DNA of 64,000 nt from Mesoflavibacter sp. GTDB lineage: Bacteria > Pseudomonadota > Alphaproteobacteria > UBA8366 > Aestuariispiraceae. The notes under the pieces were generated by a model. The model made no database searches. It had not been told where the DNA came from and worked only from the letters and a program-made list of their open reading frames with translations. Shown piece after piece: positions 8,995-18,174 of the stretch. The stretch spans positions 1 to 64,000 of the forward strand of contig CP051228.1 in assembly GCA_017792345.1 (NCBI GenBank), read 5' to 3'. The position numbers and the translations under genes are program-made. The first letter of the stretch is position 1; each line of letters starts with the position of its first letter.

Positions 8995-9510
8995 ATGGCA
9001 AAAGACGATACGACCAAGCAAGGCACGGAACCGATGCGAGATGCTGTCATGAGAGACCTTCGCCCGATGGGCGTCCACAGCCGGGGCGGCCCCACGCCGG
9101 AAATGCTGGCGAAGGCGAATGCGACGATCGACAAGATGACCCAGGACTTCCCGAACTGGGCGAGCAAGGATGTCGACAAGCTGGATTCATTGCTGGCGGA
9201 AGTGGCGTCAGGAGATGCCGATCCGGCCATGATCAAGGATGTCTATAAGCTGGCCCATGACATGCGCGGCCAGGGCGGCAGTTTCGGCTATCCGGTCGTC
9301 ACCGGCGTGGCCGGGTCCTTCTGCAAATTCGTCAACAGTCTTGACGAGATCGACCAAGGCGCGATCGAAATCCTGCAGGCCCATGTGAAAGCGCTACGGG
9401 CGGTATTGCAGAACAAGATCGCCGGGGACGGAGGTCCGATCGGGGCCAAAATTCAGGATGGCTTGGACCGCGCCATCGCCCGCTATCACGAAAAGCGCGC
9501 CGAAGGCTAA
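8995..9510 (+). CDS. Hpt-like phosphotransfer protein (copy 2)
   Basis: A 171-aa paralogue of the preceding gene. The shared core starts at GGPTPEMLAK and includes YKLAHDMRGQGGSFGYP with candidate phospho-His at residue 88, then a conserved C-terminal helix (LQAHVKALRAVLQN...GDGGPIGAKI). The frame extends upstream to 8863, but MAKDDTTKQG at 8995 aligns best with copy 1 in length. Tandem duplication followed by divergence of the N-termini is the simplest history. Confidence 0.75.
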   Translation: MAKDDTTKQGTEPMRDAVMRDLRPMGVHSRGGPTPEMLAKANATIDKMTQDFPNWASKDVDKLDSLLAEVASGDADPAMIKDVYKLAHDMRGQGGSFGYPVVTGVAGSFCKFVNSLDEIDQGAIEILQAHVKALRAVLQNKIAGDGGPIGAKIQDGLDRAIARYHEKRAEG

Positions 9511-9525
9511 TCCGGTCAGGCCAGG

Positions 9526-10341
9526 CTATACCGGCCAAGCTCGGGACAGCCGCCCGCCAACCCGGATCGGCAGGATCTTGGCCGCGAGTCCGGTCTTCGG
9601 ATCGGTTTCCACCACCGTACCGCAGACGGTCGCGTCGCCTTCCGCAGGCTGCATGCGCGGCTTCGGCAATTGGTTCAGGAACCGGCCAAGCGACGCTTCC
9701 TTTTGCATGCCGATCACGCTGTCATAATCGCCGCACATCCCGGCATCGGTCTGATAGCCGGTGCCGTTCTCCAGGACATGCGCGTCTGCCGTCGGCACAT
9801 GGGTATGGGTGCCGACAACCAGGCTCGCGCGGCCGTCGCAATAATGGCCGATGCCGTACTTCTCCGACGTCGCCTCGCCATGCATGTCGACCAGCACGAA
9901 ATCGAAGCCGCTTTCGGACGGCGTGGCGGCCGGCAGCGCGCTTTCCAGCACGTCGAACGGATTGTCCAGCAGTTCCATGAACAGCCGGCACATCACATTG
10001 ATGACCAAGACCCTCGCGCCGTCGCGGGTTTCGAACAGGCCGACCCCGCGCCCCGGCGTGCCCTTGGGAAAGTTGGCCGGGCGCAGCAGGCGCGGCTCGT
10101 CATCGATGAACGGCAGAATTTCCGTGCGGTCCCAGGAATGGTTGCCGCCGGTGATGACATCGACGCCGGCCTCGAACAGCTCCTCGCAATTCTTCGGGGA
10201 AATGCCGAAGCCGTGGGTCGCGTTCTCGCCATTCGCGACGACGAAGTCCAACCCGAGTTGCGCGCGCAGCCGCGGCACTTCCTCGATCACTGCCTCGCGG
10301 CCGGACCGGCCGACGATATCGCCCAAAAACATGACTTTCAC
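9526..10341 (-). CDS. YmdB-family metallophosphoesterase
   Basis: A 271-aa calcineurin-like phosphoesterase of the TIGR00282/YmdB family. Metal ligands are visible in FLGDIVGR (Asp), ANGENATHG (Asn), GGNHSWD (Asn-His) and the VDMHGE and VGTHTHVPTAD segments (His). Family members hydrolyse 2',3'-cyclic nucleotides in vitro. It is encoded four bases downstream of the 5-formyltetrahydrofolate cyclo-ligase gene, an arrangement often seen in alphaproteobacteria. It converges on the Hpt copy 2 gene, 15 bp away. Confidence 0.9.
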   Translation of the reverse strand: MKVMFLGDIVGRSGREAVIEEVPRLRAQLGLDFVVANGENATHGFGISPKNCEELFEAGVDVITGGNHSWDRTEILPFIDDEPRLLRPANFPKGTPGRGVGLFETRDGARVLVINVMCRLFMELLDNPFDVLESALPAATPSESGFDFVLVDMHGEATSEKYGIGHYCDGRASLVVGTHTHVPTADAHVLENGTGYQTDAGMCGDYDSVIGMQKEASLGRFLNQLPKPRMQPAEGDATVCGTVVETDPKTGLAAKILPIRVGGRLSRAWPV

Positions 10342-10345
10342 GACT

Positions 10346-10957
10346 TCATTCCTCTCCGGCCGGACGGAAGGCCCCCGCCTCCGTCACGATCCAATCCAGC
10401 GGCTGGTCGTAAACGCCGCGCGGGACAATGTCCACTTCCTGACCCGCGAAGGCGATGCCGACCGCCGTGACGGTCTTGGTCCGGCGCAGGGCTTCAAGAC
10501 TGCGGTCATAGAAACCGCCGCCATAGCCCAACCGGTATCCGGCCCGGTCGAAGGCCAGCATCGGGACGATCAGAATATCCGGCGCGACCGCCGGGGCGCT
10601 GTCCGCCGGAGCCTTGGTGCCGAAGGCTTCCGTCACCAGGGGATCGCCGGGCGACCACAGGCGGAATTCCAGCGGCTGGGCCGGGGCGATGACACAGGGC
10701 AGGCAAATCTTACAGCCGGCGCCACGCGCGGCTTCCAGCGCCGGCAGGACATCGATCTCGCTGCCGATGGGCAGAAAGCCGGATACGACGGTGCCAAGTT
10801 CTGGTCTCAACGCGCTCACGAAGATTTCCGCGACCCTTTCGGCGGCATGCTCGCCCGCCGCCTGTTTCGCCGCCTTGCGCACCGCGGACGCGGCCTTGCG
10901 CGCCGCGACCTTGATCTGTGCCAGGTCGCTGGAATCGTTCTTCGCCGTCTCGGTCAT
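10346..10957 (-). CDS. 5-formyltetrahydrofolate cyclo-ligase
   Basis: Converts 5-formyl-THF to 5,10-methenyl-THF with ATP, salvaging folate. About 203 aa from MTETAKN (10957); an in-frame start nine codons upstream is less likely. The family signature RLGYGGGFYDR is present near residue 150, preceded by VPMLAFDRAGY. It sits immediately downstream of the 6S RNA locus, and linkage of 6S RNA with this gene is a widespread proteobacterial pattern (ssrS-ygfA in E. coli). Confidence 0.92.
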   Translation of the reverse strand: MTETAKNDSSDLAQIKVAARKAASAVRKAAKQAAGEHAAERVAEIFVSALRPELGTVVSGFLPIGSEIDVLPALEAARGAGCKICLPCVIAPAQPLEFRLWSPGDPLVTEAFGTKAPADSAPAVAPDILIVPMLAFDRAGYRLGYGGGFYDRSLEALRRTKTVTAVGIAFAGQEVDIVPRGVYDQPLDWIVTEAGAFRPAGEE

Positions 10958-10999
10958 GGCTCCGCCATTGTCTATGCCGACCACGGGGCCTCGGACGGC

Positions 11000-11156
11000 T
11001 TGGGTCTTCGGAAGGTTCGGGCGGGCGCGGCCACATCCGCCGTGGCCTCTTCTCTTATCCTCTGGAGCCTACAATAGTAGGTGGGCGCCGCGGTACCAGG
11101 ACCTGGGTCCCGGCAGAGACAGCTCCCAAGAGGAGAGTATAGCCCCCGGGACAAGT
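11000..11156 (-). ncRNA. ssrS: 6S RNA (ssrS), approximate ends
   Basis: The 239-bp gap between zapA and the 5-FCL gene holds no gene and matches the conserved place of 6S RNA. The minus-strand text is rich in pairable segments: CCTAC-tatt-GTAGG (about 11067-11080), a GCCAC/GTGGC hairpin (about 11029-11045), and complementary G/C-rich arms around an internal segment with CTTGGGAGCTGTCTC. 6S RNA mimics an open promoter and binds sigma70-RNA polymerase. Identity rests on synteny plus structure; the ends are estimates. Confidence 0.6.
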
Positions 11157-11196
11157 TTGGCTTCACGCACGGCGCAGCACGCGCCCGTGCCCTTAA

Positions 11197-11601
11197 TTAG
11201 GCATCTTCCAGCGATGCAGCAATAGAGGAGATGCGATCCGTCGCTGCGGCAAGCTGCGCTTCCAGCTCCGCGACACGGCGTTCGGCCGCTTCGGCGCGGG
11301 CTTCGGCAGCTTCCTCCCGGCCGTCATCGGCGGGGGCGGCGGCCGGGGCGGCGGCAGGGTTGGCAGCAGGTACCGACGCGCTCTGCCCGTCCAGTTCGGC
11401 GGCCAGATCGGCCATCCGGTCGACCAGCGAAAGACCGGCGATGACCAGCAGGCGCGTGTCCCCCACTTGGCCGATTGCAGTGGCCAGGCCGCTGACTTCT
11501 TCGTCAAGCGCCGCCGCCAATTCACGCAGGCGCGGTTCCTGACCGTCTTCGCAGGCGACGGTATAGGGTCGCCCGTTGATCGAGATGGATACCTGAGCCA
11601 T
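11197..11601 (-). CDS. zapA: Cell division protein ZapA
   Basis: ZapA stabilises FtsZ protofilaments at the division ring. The N-terminal globular domain is typical: VSISINGRPYTVACEDGQE followed by LRELAAALDEEV and a GDTRLLVIAGLSLVDRM helix. The C-terminal part is an Ala/Pro-rich linker followed by a coiled coil, making the protein 134 aa, slightly longer than average. It is followed by the 6S RNA locus and preceded, six bases away, by the DUF4164-like gene. Confidence 0.92.
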   Translation of the reverse strand: MAQVSISINGRPYTVACEDGQEPRLRELAAALDEEVSGLATAIGQVGDTRLLVIAGLSLVDRMADLAAELDGQSASVPAANPAAAPAAAPADDGREEAAEARAEAAERRVAELEAQLAAATDRISSIAASLEDA

Positions 11602-11607
11602 CGTTTC

Positions 11608-11934
11608 CTACTCCGCAGCCGGACCGGTTTCGAGCGCCGAGAGCAGATCATCCACCCGCGCGGTCGCGGCGTCGACCTTGCGCAGGGCCTGCCCGCGCCG
11701 CGTTTCGGCATCGCCGAGCGCGGACTTAAGGGACGCGGTTTCGGCTTTCAGGGTTGCGACTTCTTCTCGCAGCGCTGTCAGTTCAGCCGCGCTTTCGTCT
11801 TCCACGGCAGCAGCCTGCGGGGCTTGCGCCGCCGCTTCAGCCGCGTCCTGGGCCGCCTGAACGCGGGCGTCGACAGCGTCCCGCAGGCGCGTCAGGGCGG
11901 CCTCCAGCTCGGCAGGCAAGGCGGGGTTGGTCAT
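11608..11934 (-). CDS. Coiled-coil protein, DUF4164-like
   Basis: A 108-aa acidic protein that is almost entirely predicted coiled coil, with heptad-like AELTALREEVATLKAETASL. A small protein of this type commonly precedes zapA in alphaproteobacteria, opposite tkt, exactly as here. Its function is not established; the position suggests a cell-division or ZapA-associated role, which is inference from context. Confidence 0.75.
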   Translation of the reverse strand: MTNPALPAELEAALTRLRDAVDARVQAAQDAAEAAAQAPQAAAVEDESAAELTALREEVATLKAETASLKSALGDAETRRGQALRKVDAATARVDDLLSALETGPAAE

Positions 11935-12122
11935 CGGCGCGAACCTTGTCGAATTTCCATCGCTTCGAAACTAGGCCAAGCCGCCGCGCAGCGTCAACCG
12001 ATCCGCGTGCGCCCATGCGTCCGGACAAATAGGCAGATTTCCGCGACGAATCGGTTGACCGGATGGGTCGGTCTGGGCATGTTGCCGCCGCTTTCGACCC
12101 CCTACCAGGACAAGCGACAGAT

Positions 12123-14120
12123 ATGCCCGCAGCGCAAACCGACCAAGCCGCCCTGAAACACATGGCGAACGCCATCCGCGCCCTGTCCATGGACAGCGTG
12201 GAACGCGCCAAATCCGGCCATCCCGGCATGCCGATGGGCATGGCCGACGTCGCCACGGTCCTGTTTACGAAGTTCCTGAAGTATGACGCCGCCGCGCCGA
12301 ACTGGCCGGATCGCGACCGCTTCGTTCTGTCCGCCGGGCACGGATCGATGCTGCAATATTCGCTGCTGTATCTGACCGGCTACAAGGACATGTCGCTGGA
12401 CGATCTGAAGAATTTCCGTCAGATCGGTTCCAAGACGGCCGGCCATCCGGAGTTCGGCCATGCGTCCGGTATCGAGACCACGACCGGGCCGCTGGGCCAG
12501 GGTCTGGCCAACGCCGTCGGCATGGCGCTGGCGGAACGACTGCTGGCCGCACGCTTCGGCGACGATTTGGTCGATCACTATACCTATGTCATCGCCGGCG
12601 ACGGCTGCCTGATGGAAGGGATCAGCCACGAGGCGATCTCGATGGCAGGCCATCTGAAACTGTCGAAGCTGATTGTCCTGTTCGACGATAACGGCATTTC
12701 CATCGACGGTCCGACCTCGCTGTCCGTGTCGGACGATCAGGCTGCCCGCTTCAAGGCCTCGGGCTGGGATGTGCGCAGCGTCGACGGCCACGATCCGGAA
12801 GCGATCGAAAAAGCTATCAAGGCCGCCAAGCGCACCAAGAAACCGTCGATGATCGCCTGCAAGACGACGATCGGCTATGGCGCGCCCAAGAAGGCCGGGA
12901 CCGCCGGCAGCCACGGCGCGCCGCTGGGTTCCGAAGAAATCGACGGCGCCCGCAAGGCGCTGGGCTGGAGGGACGCGCCCTATGACATTCCGGCCGACGT
13001 ACTGGACGCCTGGCGCGCCGCCGGGGCCCAGGGCGCCAAGACCCGCGAAGCCTGGGAAATCCGTCTGGCCGACGCCGATGCCGAAAAGCATGCTCAGTTC
13101 ACCCGCGCCCTTGCCGGCAAGCTGCCGGAAGGTTGGGAAATCGCGCTGACCAAGTACAAGAAGAAGCTGTCGGAAGACGCGCCGAAACTGGCAACCCGCG
13201 CCGCCTCTCAGAAGGCATTGGAAGTCCTGACCGAGGCGATTCCGGAAATGATCGGCGGGTCCGCCGACCTGACCGGGTCGAACAACACCAAGACCCCGGC
13301 CACCGCGCCGATCTCCGCCGACGATTTCTCCGGCCGCTATGTCTATTACGGCGTTCGCGAGCACGGCATGGCGGCGGCGATGAACGGCATGGCGCTGCAT
13401 GGCGGAATCATCCCCTATGGCGGCACCTTCCTGGTCTTCACCGACTATTGCCGGCCGTCAATCCGCCTGTCCGCCCTGATGGGGCAGCGCGTGGTCTATG
13501 TCATGACCCATGATTCGATCGGATTGGGTGAAGACGGGCCGACGCACCAGCCGGTGGAGCATCTGGCGGCCCTGCGCGCCATTCCGAATCTGAACGTCTT
13601 CCGCCCCTGCGACGCGGTCGAGACCGCCGAGTGCTGGGCCTTGGCGCTCAGCACGGAAGGCGCGCCGTCGGTCCTGGCACTGACCCGTCAGAACCTGCCG
13701 ACGATCCGCACGATCCCGCAGGACGAGAACCTGTGCGCCCGCGGCGGTTACGTCATGCTGGAAGCAGCCGCCGGACCGCGCCAGGTCACGCTGCTGGCGA
13801 CCGGGTCCGAGGTAGAAATCGCCGCCGAAGCGCGCGCCGCGCTGGAAGCGGACGGCATCGGCACGGCCGTCGTCTCCGTCCCGTGTTTCGAGCTGTTCGC
13901 GAAACAGGACGCCGCCTACCGCGAAAGCGTGCTGGGCAAGGGCGGCCTGCGCATAGGGATCGAGGCCGCGATCCAACAGGGTTGGGAACCCTTGCTGGGT
14001 CAGGACGGTCTGTTCATTGGAATGAGCGGCTTCGGCGCGTCGGGTCCGTATGAGGCGCTGTACAAGCATTTCGGGATAACCGCGTCTGCGGTGGTGGATG
14101 CAGCCAAAAAGCGGCTGTGA
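12123..14120 (+). CDS. tkt: Transketolase
   Basis: Thiamine-diphosphate enzyme that transfers two-carbon units in the pentose phosphate and Calvin pathways. Start taken at MPAAQTDQ (12123), giving 665 aa. The family marks are present: [25 protein letters not shown], the ThDP-binding [13 protein letters not shown]...DDN, and in the pyrimidine domain [11 protein letters not shown] (catalytic Glu) and [18 protein letters not shown]. It is divergent from the DUF4164/zapA operon and followed 39 bp later by gap, so both are probably cotranscribed. Confidence 0.97.
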   Translation: MPAAQTDQAALKHMANAIRALSMDSVERAKSGHPGMPMGMADVATVLFTKFLKYDAAAPNWPDRDRFVLSAGHGSMLQYSLLYLTGYKDMSLDDLKNFRQIGSKTAGHPEFGHASGIETTTGPLGQGLANAVGMALAERLLAARFGDDLVDHYTYVIAGDGCLMEGISHEAISMAGHLKLSKLIVLFDDNGISIDGPTSLSVSDDQAARFKASGWDVRSVDGHDPEAIEKAIKAAKRTKKPSMIACKTTIGYGAPKKAGTAGSHGAPLGSEEIDGARKALGWRDAPYDIPADVLDAWRAAGAQGAKTREAWEIRLADADAEKHAQFTRALAGKLPEGWEIALTKYKKKLSEDAPKLATRAASQKALEVLTEAIPEMIGGSADLTGSNNTKTPATAPISADDFSGRYVYYGVREHGMAAAMNGMALHGGIIPYGGTFLVFTDYCRPSIRLSALMGQRVVYVMTHDSIGLGEDGPTHQPVEHLAALRAIPNLNVFRPCDAVETAECWALALSTEGAPSVLALTRQNLPTIRTIPQDENLCARGGYVMLEAAAGPRQVTLLATGSEVEIAAEARAALEADGIGTAVVSVPCFELFAKQDAAYRESVLGKGGLRIGIEAAIQQGWEPLLGQDGLFIGMSGFGASGPYEALYKHFGITASAVVDAAKKRL

Positions 14121-14159
14121 CAACAAGGACCAGTAACACTGGAAGGAAGGAGTATCGCC

Positions 14160-15170
14160 ATGGCGGTTCGGGTTGCGATTAACGGTTTCGGTCGGATCGG
14201 CCGGTTGGTTCTGCGCGCGGCGATGGAAGCCGGCCGCAAGGACATCGAATTCGTCGCGATCAACGATCTGGGTTCGGTTGAAGCCAACGCCCATCTGCTG
14301 AAATACGACACCGTCCACGGACGCTTCCCGGGCGATGTTTCGACCGGCGACGACTGGATGGATCTGGGCGCGGGCAAGATCAAAGTGACCGCCGTGCGCA
14401 ATCCGGCGGAACTGCCGTGGAAGGAACTGGGCATCGACATCGCCCTGGAATGCACCGGCATCTTCGCCTCGAAGGACAAGGCCGCGGCCCATATCGACGC
14501 CGGCGCCAAGCGCGTACTGGTGTCGGCCCCGTGCTCCGGCGCGGATGCGACCATCGTCTATGGCGTCAATGACGATACGCTGACCGCCGACCACACGGTT
14601 GTGTCGAACGCGTCCTGCACCACGAACTGCCTCGCGCCGGTCGCCGCCGTCCTGCACAAGGCCGTCGGGATCCAGCGCGGCTTCATGTCGACGATCCACG
14701 CCTTCACCGGCGACCAGCGCACGGTCGACACGCTGCACAGCGATCTGCGCCGTGCCCGTGCCGCCAGCATGTCGATGATCCCGACCTCCACCGGCGCCGC
14801 TAAGGCCGTCGGCCTGGTGCTGCCGGAACTGGCGGGCAAGCTGGACGGTACGGCCATCCGCGTGCCGACCGCCAACGTCTCGCTGATCGACCTGAAATTC
14901 GACGCCGCCAAGGCGACGACGGTTGAGGAAGTGAACAACGCGATCAAGGCCGCCGCCGCCGAAGGCCCGTTGAAAGGCGTGCTGGCGACGAATGAAGAGC
15001 CGCTGGTCTCGATCGACTTCAACCACAACCCGGCCAGCTCGACCTTCGATCTGACCCAGACCCAGGTCGTCGACGGCACGCTGGTCCGCGTCCTGAGCTG
15101 GTACGACAACGAGTGGGGCTTCTCCAACCGCATGTCCGACACGGCCATCGCGATGGGCAAGCTCGGCTAA
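14160..15170 (+). CDS. gap: Glyceraldehyde-3-phosphate dehydrogenase (phosphorylating)
   Basis: Oxidises glyceraldehyde-3-phosphate to 1,3-bisphosphoglycerate with NAD(P). The 336-aa protein starts with the Rossmann motif INGFGRIGR and has catalytic Cys153 in SNASCTTNC, then [12 protein letters not shown] at the end. An SD-like GGAAGGAAGGAG precedes the ATG. It follows tkt directly; the usual next gene, pgk, is absent and a strong terminator ends the transcript. Confidence 0.97.
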   Translation: MAVRVAINGFGRIGRLVLRAAMEAGRKDIEFVAINDLGSVEANAHLLKYDTVHGRFPGDVSTGDDWMDLGAGKIKVTAVRNPAELPWKELGIDIALECTGIFASKDKAAAHIDAGAKRVLVSAPCSGADATIVYGVNDDTLTADHTVVSNASCTTNCLAPVAAVLHKAVGIQRGFMSTIHAFTGDQRTVDTLHSDLRRARAASMSMIPTSTGAAKAVGLVLPELAGKLDGTAIRVPTANVSLIDLKFDAAKATTVEEVNNAIKAAAAEGPLKGVLATNEEPLVSIDFNHNPASSTFDLTQTQVVDGTLVRVLSWYDNEWGFSNRMSDTAIAMGKLG

Positions 15171-15194
15171 GGTCGATCCGCATCGGATTGCAAG

Positions 15195-15230
15195 CGGGCC
15201 TCCGGCGGCAGCCGGGGGCCCGTTTCGTTT
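15195..15230 (+). terminator. Rho-independent terminator after gap
   Basis: A 12-bp stem (CGGGCCTCCGGC / GCCGGGGGCCCG, one wobble) with a GGCA loop is followed by TTTCGTTT, 24 bases after the gap stop codon. It closes the tkt-gap unit. Confidence 0.85.
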
Positions 15231-15320
15231 GGCGCAACCCACCAGATGCCTGGCGCAAGTTTCGGGTGTCGCGGTCTCGGCGGCACGGCTAAGGTCGCCT
15301 GTCCCTGACGAGAGAATCAC

Positions 15321-16262
15321 ATGACCCAGACGACCGGAACCGCCCGGGCGATGACGCCCGGAGAATGGCTGATGCTGCTGACTCTGTCCCTGATCTGGGG
15401 CGGGTCCTTCTTCTTCAACGAAATCGCGGTGCGTGAGTTGCCGACCTTCACGGTCGTCGTCGCCCGCGTCGTGCTGGCCGCAGCGATCCTGCATCTGGTC
15501 TTGATCGCGCGCGGACAGCGCCTGCCCATGACCGCCGCCGTCTGGTTAGCCTTCTTCGGCATGGGCCTGCTGAACAACGCGGTTCCGTTCAGCCTCCTGG
15601 TCTGGGGGCAGACCCACATCACCTCCGGACTGGCGTCGATATTGAACGCGATGACGCCCCTTTTCACCGTGCTGGTCGCCCATATCGCAACCAGCGACGA
15701 AAAACTGAATGCGGGCCGGGTCCTGGGTGTCGTCGTCGCCCTGTCCGGGGTCGCGGTGATGATCGGGGCCGACGCCCTGGTCGGTCTGGCGGACGATGTC
15801 CTGGCGCAGCTCGCCTGCGTCGCGGCTGCCGTATCCTATGCCTGCGCCGGGATCTTCGGGCGCCGCTTCCGCCGCCTCGGTCTGACGCCTTTGGCCACCT
15901 CGACCGGTCAGGTCACGGCGTCCAGTTTGCTGATGCTGCCGCTGGTGCTGCTGATCGACCAGCCCTGGACCCTGCCCATGCCCAGCCTGGCCGCCATCGG
16001 GGCCCTGCTGGGGGTCGGCATCCTGTGCACGGCCATCGCCTATCTGCTTTACTTCCGGATCCTGTCTTCGGCCGGAGCGACCAGTATTTCCCTGGTCACC
16101 TTTCTGGTGCCGGTCAGTGCGATCCTGCTGGGCGTCGTCTTCCTGGGCGAGGTGTTGGAAGTGAAGCATGTGCTGGGCATGGCGGCGATCGGGTTCGGCC
16201 TGGCGGCGATTGACGGGCGCCCGGCCGCAGCGCTGCGCCGCCGCTGGACGCCGGCCGCCTGA
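15321..16262 (+). CDS. EamA/DMT-family permease
   Basis: A 313-aa inner-membrane protein with about ten predicted helices and the two EamA repeats, the first beginning SLIWGGSFFFNEIAVRELPTF and ending near GADALVG, the second ending VFLGEVLEVKHVLGMAAIGFG. Drug/metabolite transporters of this type export amino acids or metabolites; the substrate cannot be told. It stands alone between the gap terminator and an unknown gene. Confidence 0.88.
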   Translation: MTQTTGTARAMTPGEWLMLLTLSLIWGGSFFFNEIAVRELPTFTVVVARVVLAAAILHLVLIARGQRLPMTAAVWLAFFGMGLLNNAVPFSLLVWGQTHITSGLASILNAMTPLFTVLVAHIATSDEKLNAGRVLGVVVALSGVAVMIGADALVGLADDVLAQLACVAAAVSYACAGIFGRRFRRLGLTPLATSTGQVTASSLLMLPLVLLIDQPWTLPMPSLAAIGALLGVGILCTAIAYLLYFRILSSAGATSISLVTFLVPVSAILLGVVFLGEVLEVKHVLGMAAIGFGLAAIDGRPAAALRRRWTPAA

Positions 16263-16386
16263 CACCGGTTGCTTGAAACCCGATGACTCGCCTGCCACTT
16301 AATGGTATAAAGATTGCTAGAGCGTATAGGTCCGGGTCGTCAGAAGGCGGTCCGACAGAGCCGACAGAAGTGGAAAGGCCAGCGCC

Positions 16387-17496
16387 ATGTCGCTGTTCAC
16401 GCCCCTGATCAATGCCATCACCGGGTCCTCTGGGACCAGCGGTGTGTCCAGCATTTTGAGCGCGGGTACGCGGGGCCAGAAGCTGGGATCCGGCACCAGC
16501 GCCGTCGCCAATATTCAGCGCACGCTCGACGCCGCAAAGGCGGATGCCGGCAAGCAGCAGATCATGGCGGCCGTCCAACTGCGCATTCAAGGTATCGTGC
16601 AGGGCCTGGTCGAACCCCGGGAAGTTTGGGAGAAGGTCGCCGGCTTCTCCGCGATCACGGGTCAACCCTTCACCTATACCGTCGACAATGCCGGCCAGAT
16701 CGAAGTTCAGTCGCAGACGGTGGACGACCTGTCCTTCGTCAACCCCGGTCAGCGCGAGGCGATGCGCGCCGCGCTCAACCGTCTCGATGAGGTTCGCAGC
16801 GCAGTCGACACTGTCGTGACCAAGGCCAATCTGCGCTCGACATTGACCGGCGCGGTCGCCCGGATCGATCAACTGGAGCTTCATGCCCCGGCCGAGGCCC
16901 AGTGGGAACGCGATTTTCAAACGGTCAAGAAGCTGGGGCGGCCCGTTCTTGTGGGTCTCAGCCCGGACGGCAATCTGCGCGCGATCAATCAGCTCGAATC
17001 GAATTTCGACTATGTCGAAGACCCTGCCAAACGCCTGAAGCTCCAGGCGGCCGGCCGCGAACTGGCCAACATCCTGGACGGCACCACCAGCGCCACCAAG
17101 AGCTGGCACTACGAAGCCTTGGGCAACAAGCTGGAAAAAGACGATTATTTCCTGGATGTGGACACCAACAACGAGATCGTTGTCCGCCGCAACCGCGACC
17201 GGCGCGGCGTGTCCGCCGTCCGACCGCTGTTTCAGCAGGCCGGGAACAGCGATTTCCACATTATCCCGGAATTTCTGAAGGCGACATCCGAGGACAACCG
17301 GATTTTCAAGGCCAATTGGGAACGGGAGGCCGCCGCGCTGATCCAGGCGAAGAAGCCCTTCCATCTGGAGATTCAGGGCGACCGCGTCATCGTGCGGGAA
17401 ACCAATTTTGCCTCCGTCCGCCGCCTCGATATCCTGAACTCGGTGACCGGCGGGGCGGCGAAGGTCGGTCAGGCGACCGTCAACATCATCTCCTGA
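16387..17496 (+). CDS. Unrecognised protein of 369 aa
   Basis: I do not recognise this protein. It starts with a Ser/Gly/Thr-rich segment (about residues 1-45), then a helical region (about 45-180) with many Gln, Ala and Glu, and a more folded C-terminal half with a DYFLDVDTNNEIVVRRN stretch. There is no signal peptide or membrane segment, and no Cys. Base composition matches the neighbours. It faces the VOC gene convergently (32 bp apart). A low-Gly N-terminus and lack of export signal make a cytoplasmic or type-I-secreted protein both possible. Confidence 0.75.
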   Translation: MSLFTPLINAITGSSGTSGVSSILSAGTRGQKLGSGTSAVANIQRTLDAAKADAGKQQIMAAVQLRIQGIVQGLVEPREVWEKVAGFSAITGQPFTYTVDNAGQIEVQSQTVDDLSFVNPGQREAMRAALNRLDEVRSAVDTVVTKANLRSTLTGAVARIDQLELHAPAEAQWERDFQTVKKLGRPVLVGLSPDGNLRAINQLESNFDYVEDPAKRLKLQAAGRELANILDGTTSATKSWHYEALGNKLEKDDYFLDVDTNNEIVVRRNRDRRGVSAVRPLFQQAGNSDFHIIPEFLKATSEDNRIFKANWEREAAALIQAKKPFHLEIQGDRVIVRETNFASVRRLDILNSVTGGAAKVGQATVNIIS

Positions 17497-17528
17497 TCCC
17501 GAGATCCAGACGACCGGAAAGCGTCGGC

Positions 17529-17981
17529 TCAATCCGGCGGCATGCCTTTCGAACGCAATTCACCGACCGCCTTGTCGTTTTTCCTCAGATCGCTCATCCC
17601 CATCCCGCGCAGGACATTCGGTGCCTTGCTGAACTGGACATTCTCGTAGGCGACGATCTCGACCATATTCCCCCAAGGGTCTCGGAAATCCAGGAACCGC
17701 CGGTCTTCGACTGCCACGCCCGCTTCCGTCAGCAGGGCGCGGAACCGTTCCTTGTCATCGACCACCAGACCGAAATGACGGCCACTCTGCTTATCGGTCG
17801 GGTCGGCCTTGGACAGGGCGATGAACTGATCGCCCAGATCGATGAAGGCGTCGGCCTCGCTTTTGCCCCGCAATTTGACCTCGAAGAACTGACCATAGAA
17901 AGCCAAGGCCGCATCGATATCCCCGACTTCGATGGCGACATGGTTGATCCCGACCGCCCGCACTTTCGCTGTTTTAGTCAT
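17529..17981 (-). CDS. VOC-superfamily (glyoxalase/dioxygenase-like) protein
   Basis: A 150-aa protein with the paired beta-alpha-beta-beta-beta units of the vicinal oxygen chelate fold: VGINHVAIEVGDIDAALAFY (metal His) and GRHFGLVVDD ... DFRDPWGNMVEIVAY (second His/Glu). Family members include glyoxalases, fosfomycin-resistance enzymes and extradiol dioxygenases; the substrate here is unknown. It is a monocistronic gene on the minus strand. Confidence 0.85.
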   Translation of the reverse strand: MTKTAKVRAVGINHVAIEVGDIDAALAFYGQFFEVKLRGKSEADAFIDLGDQFIALSKADPTDKQSGRHFGLVVDDKERFRALLTEAGVAVEDRRFLDFRDPWGNMVEIVAYENVQFSKAPNVLRGMGMSDLRKNDKAVGELRSKGMPPD

Positions 17982-18054
17982 TCAATCCTCGCTTCCTGAT
18001 GTCTTCGAGATATAGCGGAGACCGTCGCAGCCCGCCGCCTCGTATTTCTGTCCC

Positions 18055-18084
18055 TGAGACCAAGCTATTCTGAGACCAAGCTAT
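18055..18084. repeat. Short direct repeat (14 bp, period 16)
   Basis: TGAGACCAAGCTAT occurs at 18055-18068 and again at 18071-18084, in the promoter region of the TPR-sulfotransferase gene. It may be a double binding site for a regulator or a replication-slippage product. Confidence 0.5.
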
Positions 18085-18174
18085 GCTGGGACAAACTAAG
18101 CAGGGACTGGCCGTTAAGCGGCGAACCATGTAGTCAGAAGCCCGGTCGGCACAGTCCGGAAAGGGGCATCGTCA

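Noticed and set aside
12102-15494. Long minus-strand ORFs (432 and 678 aa) opposite tkt and gap
   Set aside because: Antisense frames of strongly conserved enzymes in GC-rich DNA; no homology of their own.
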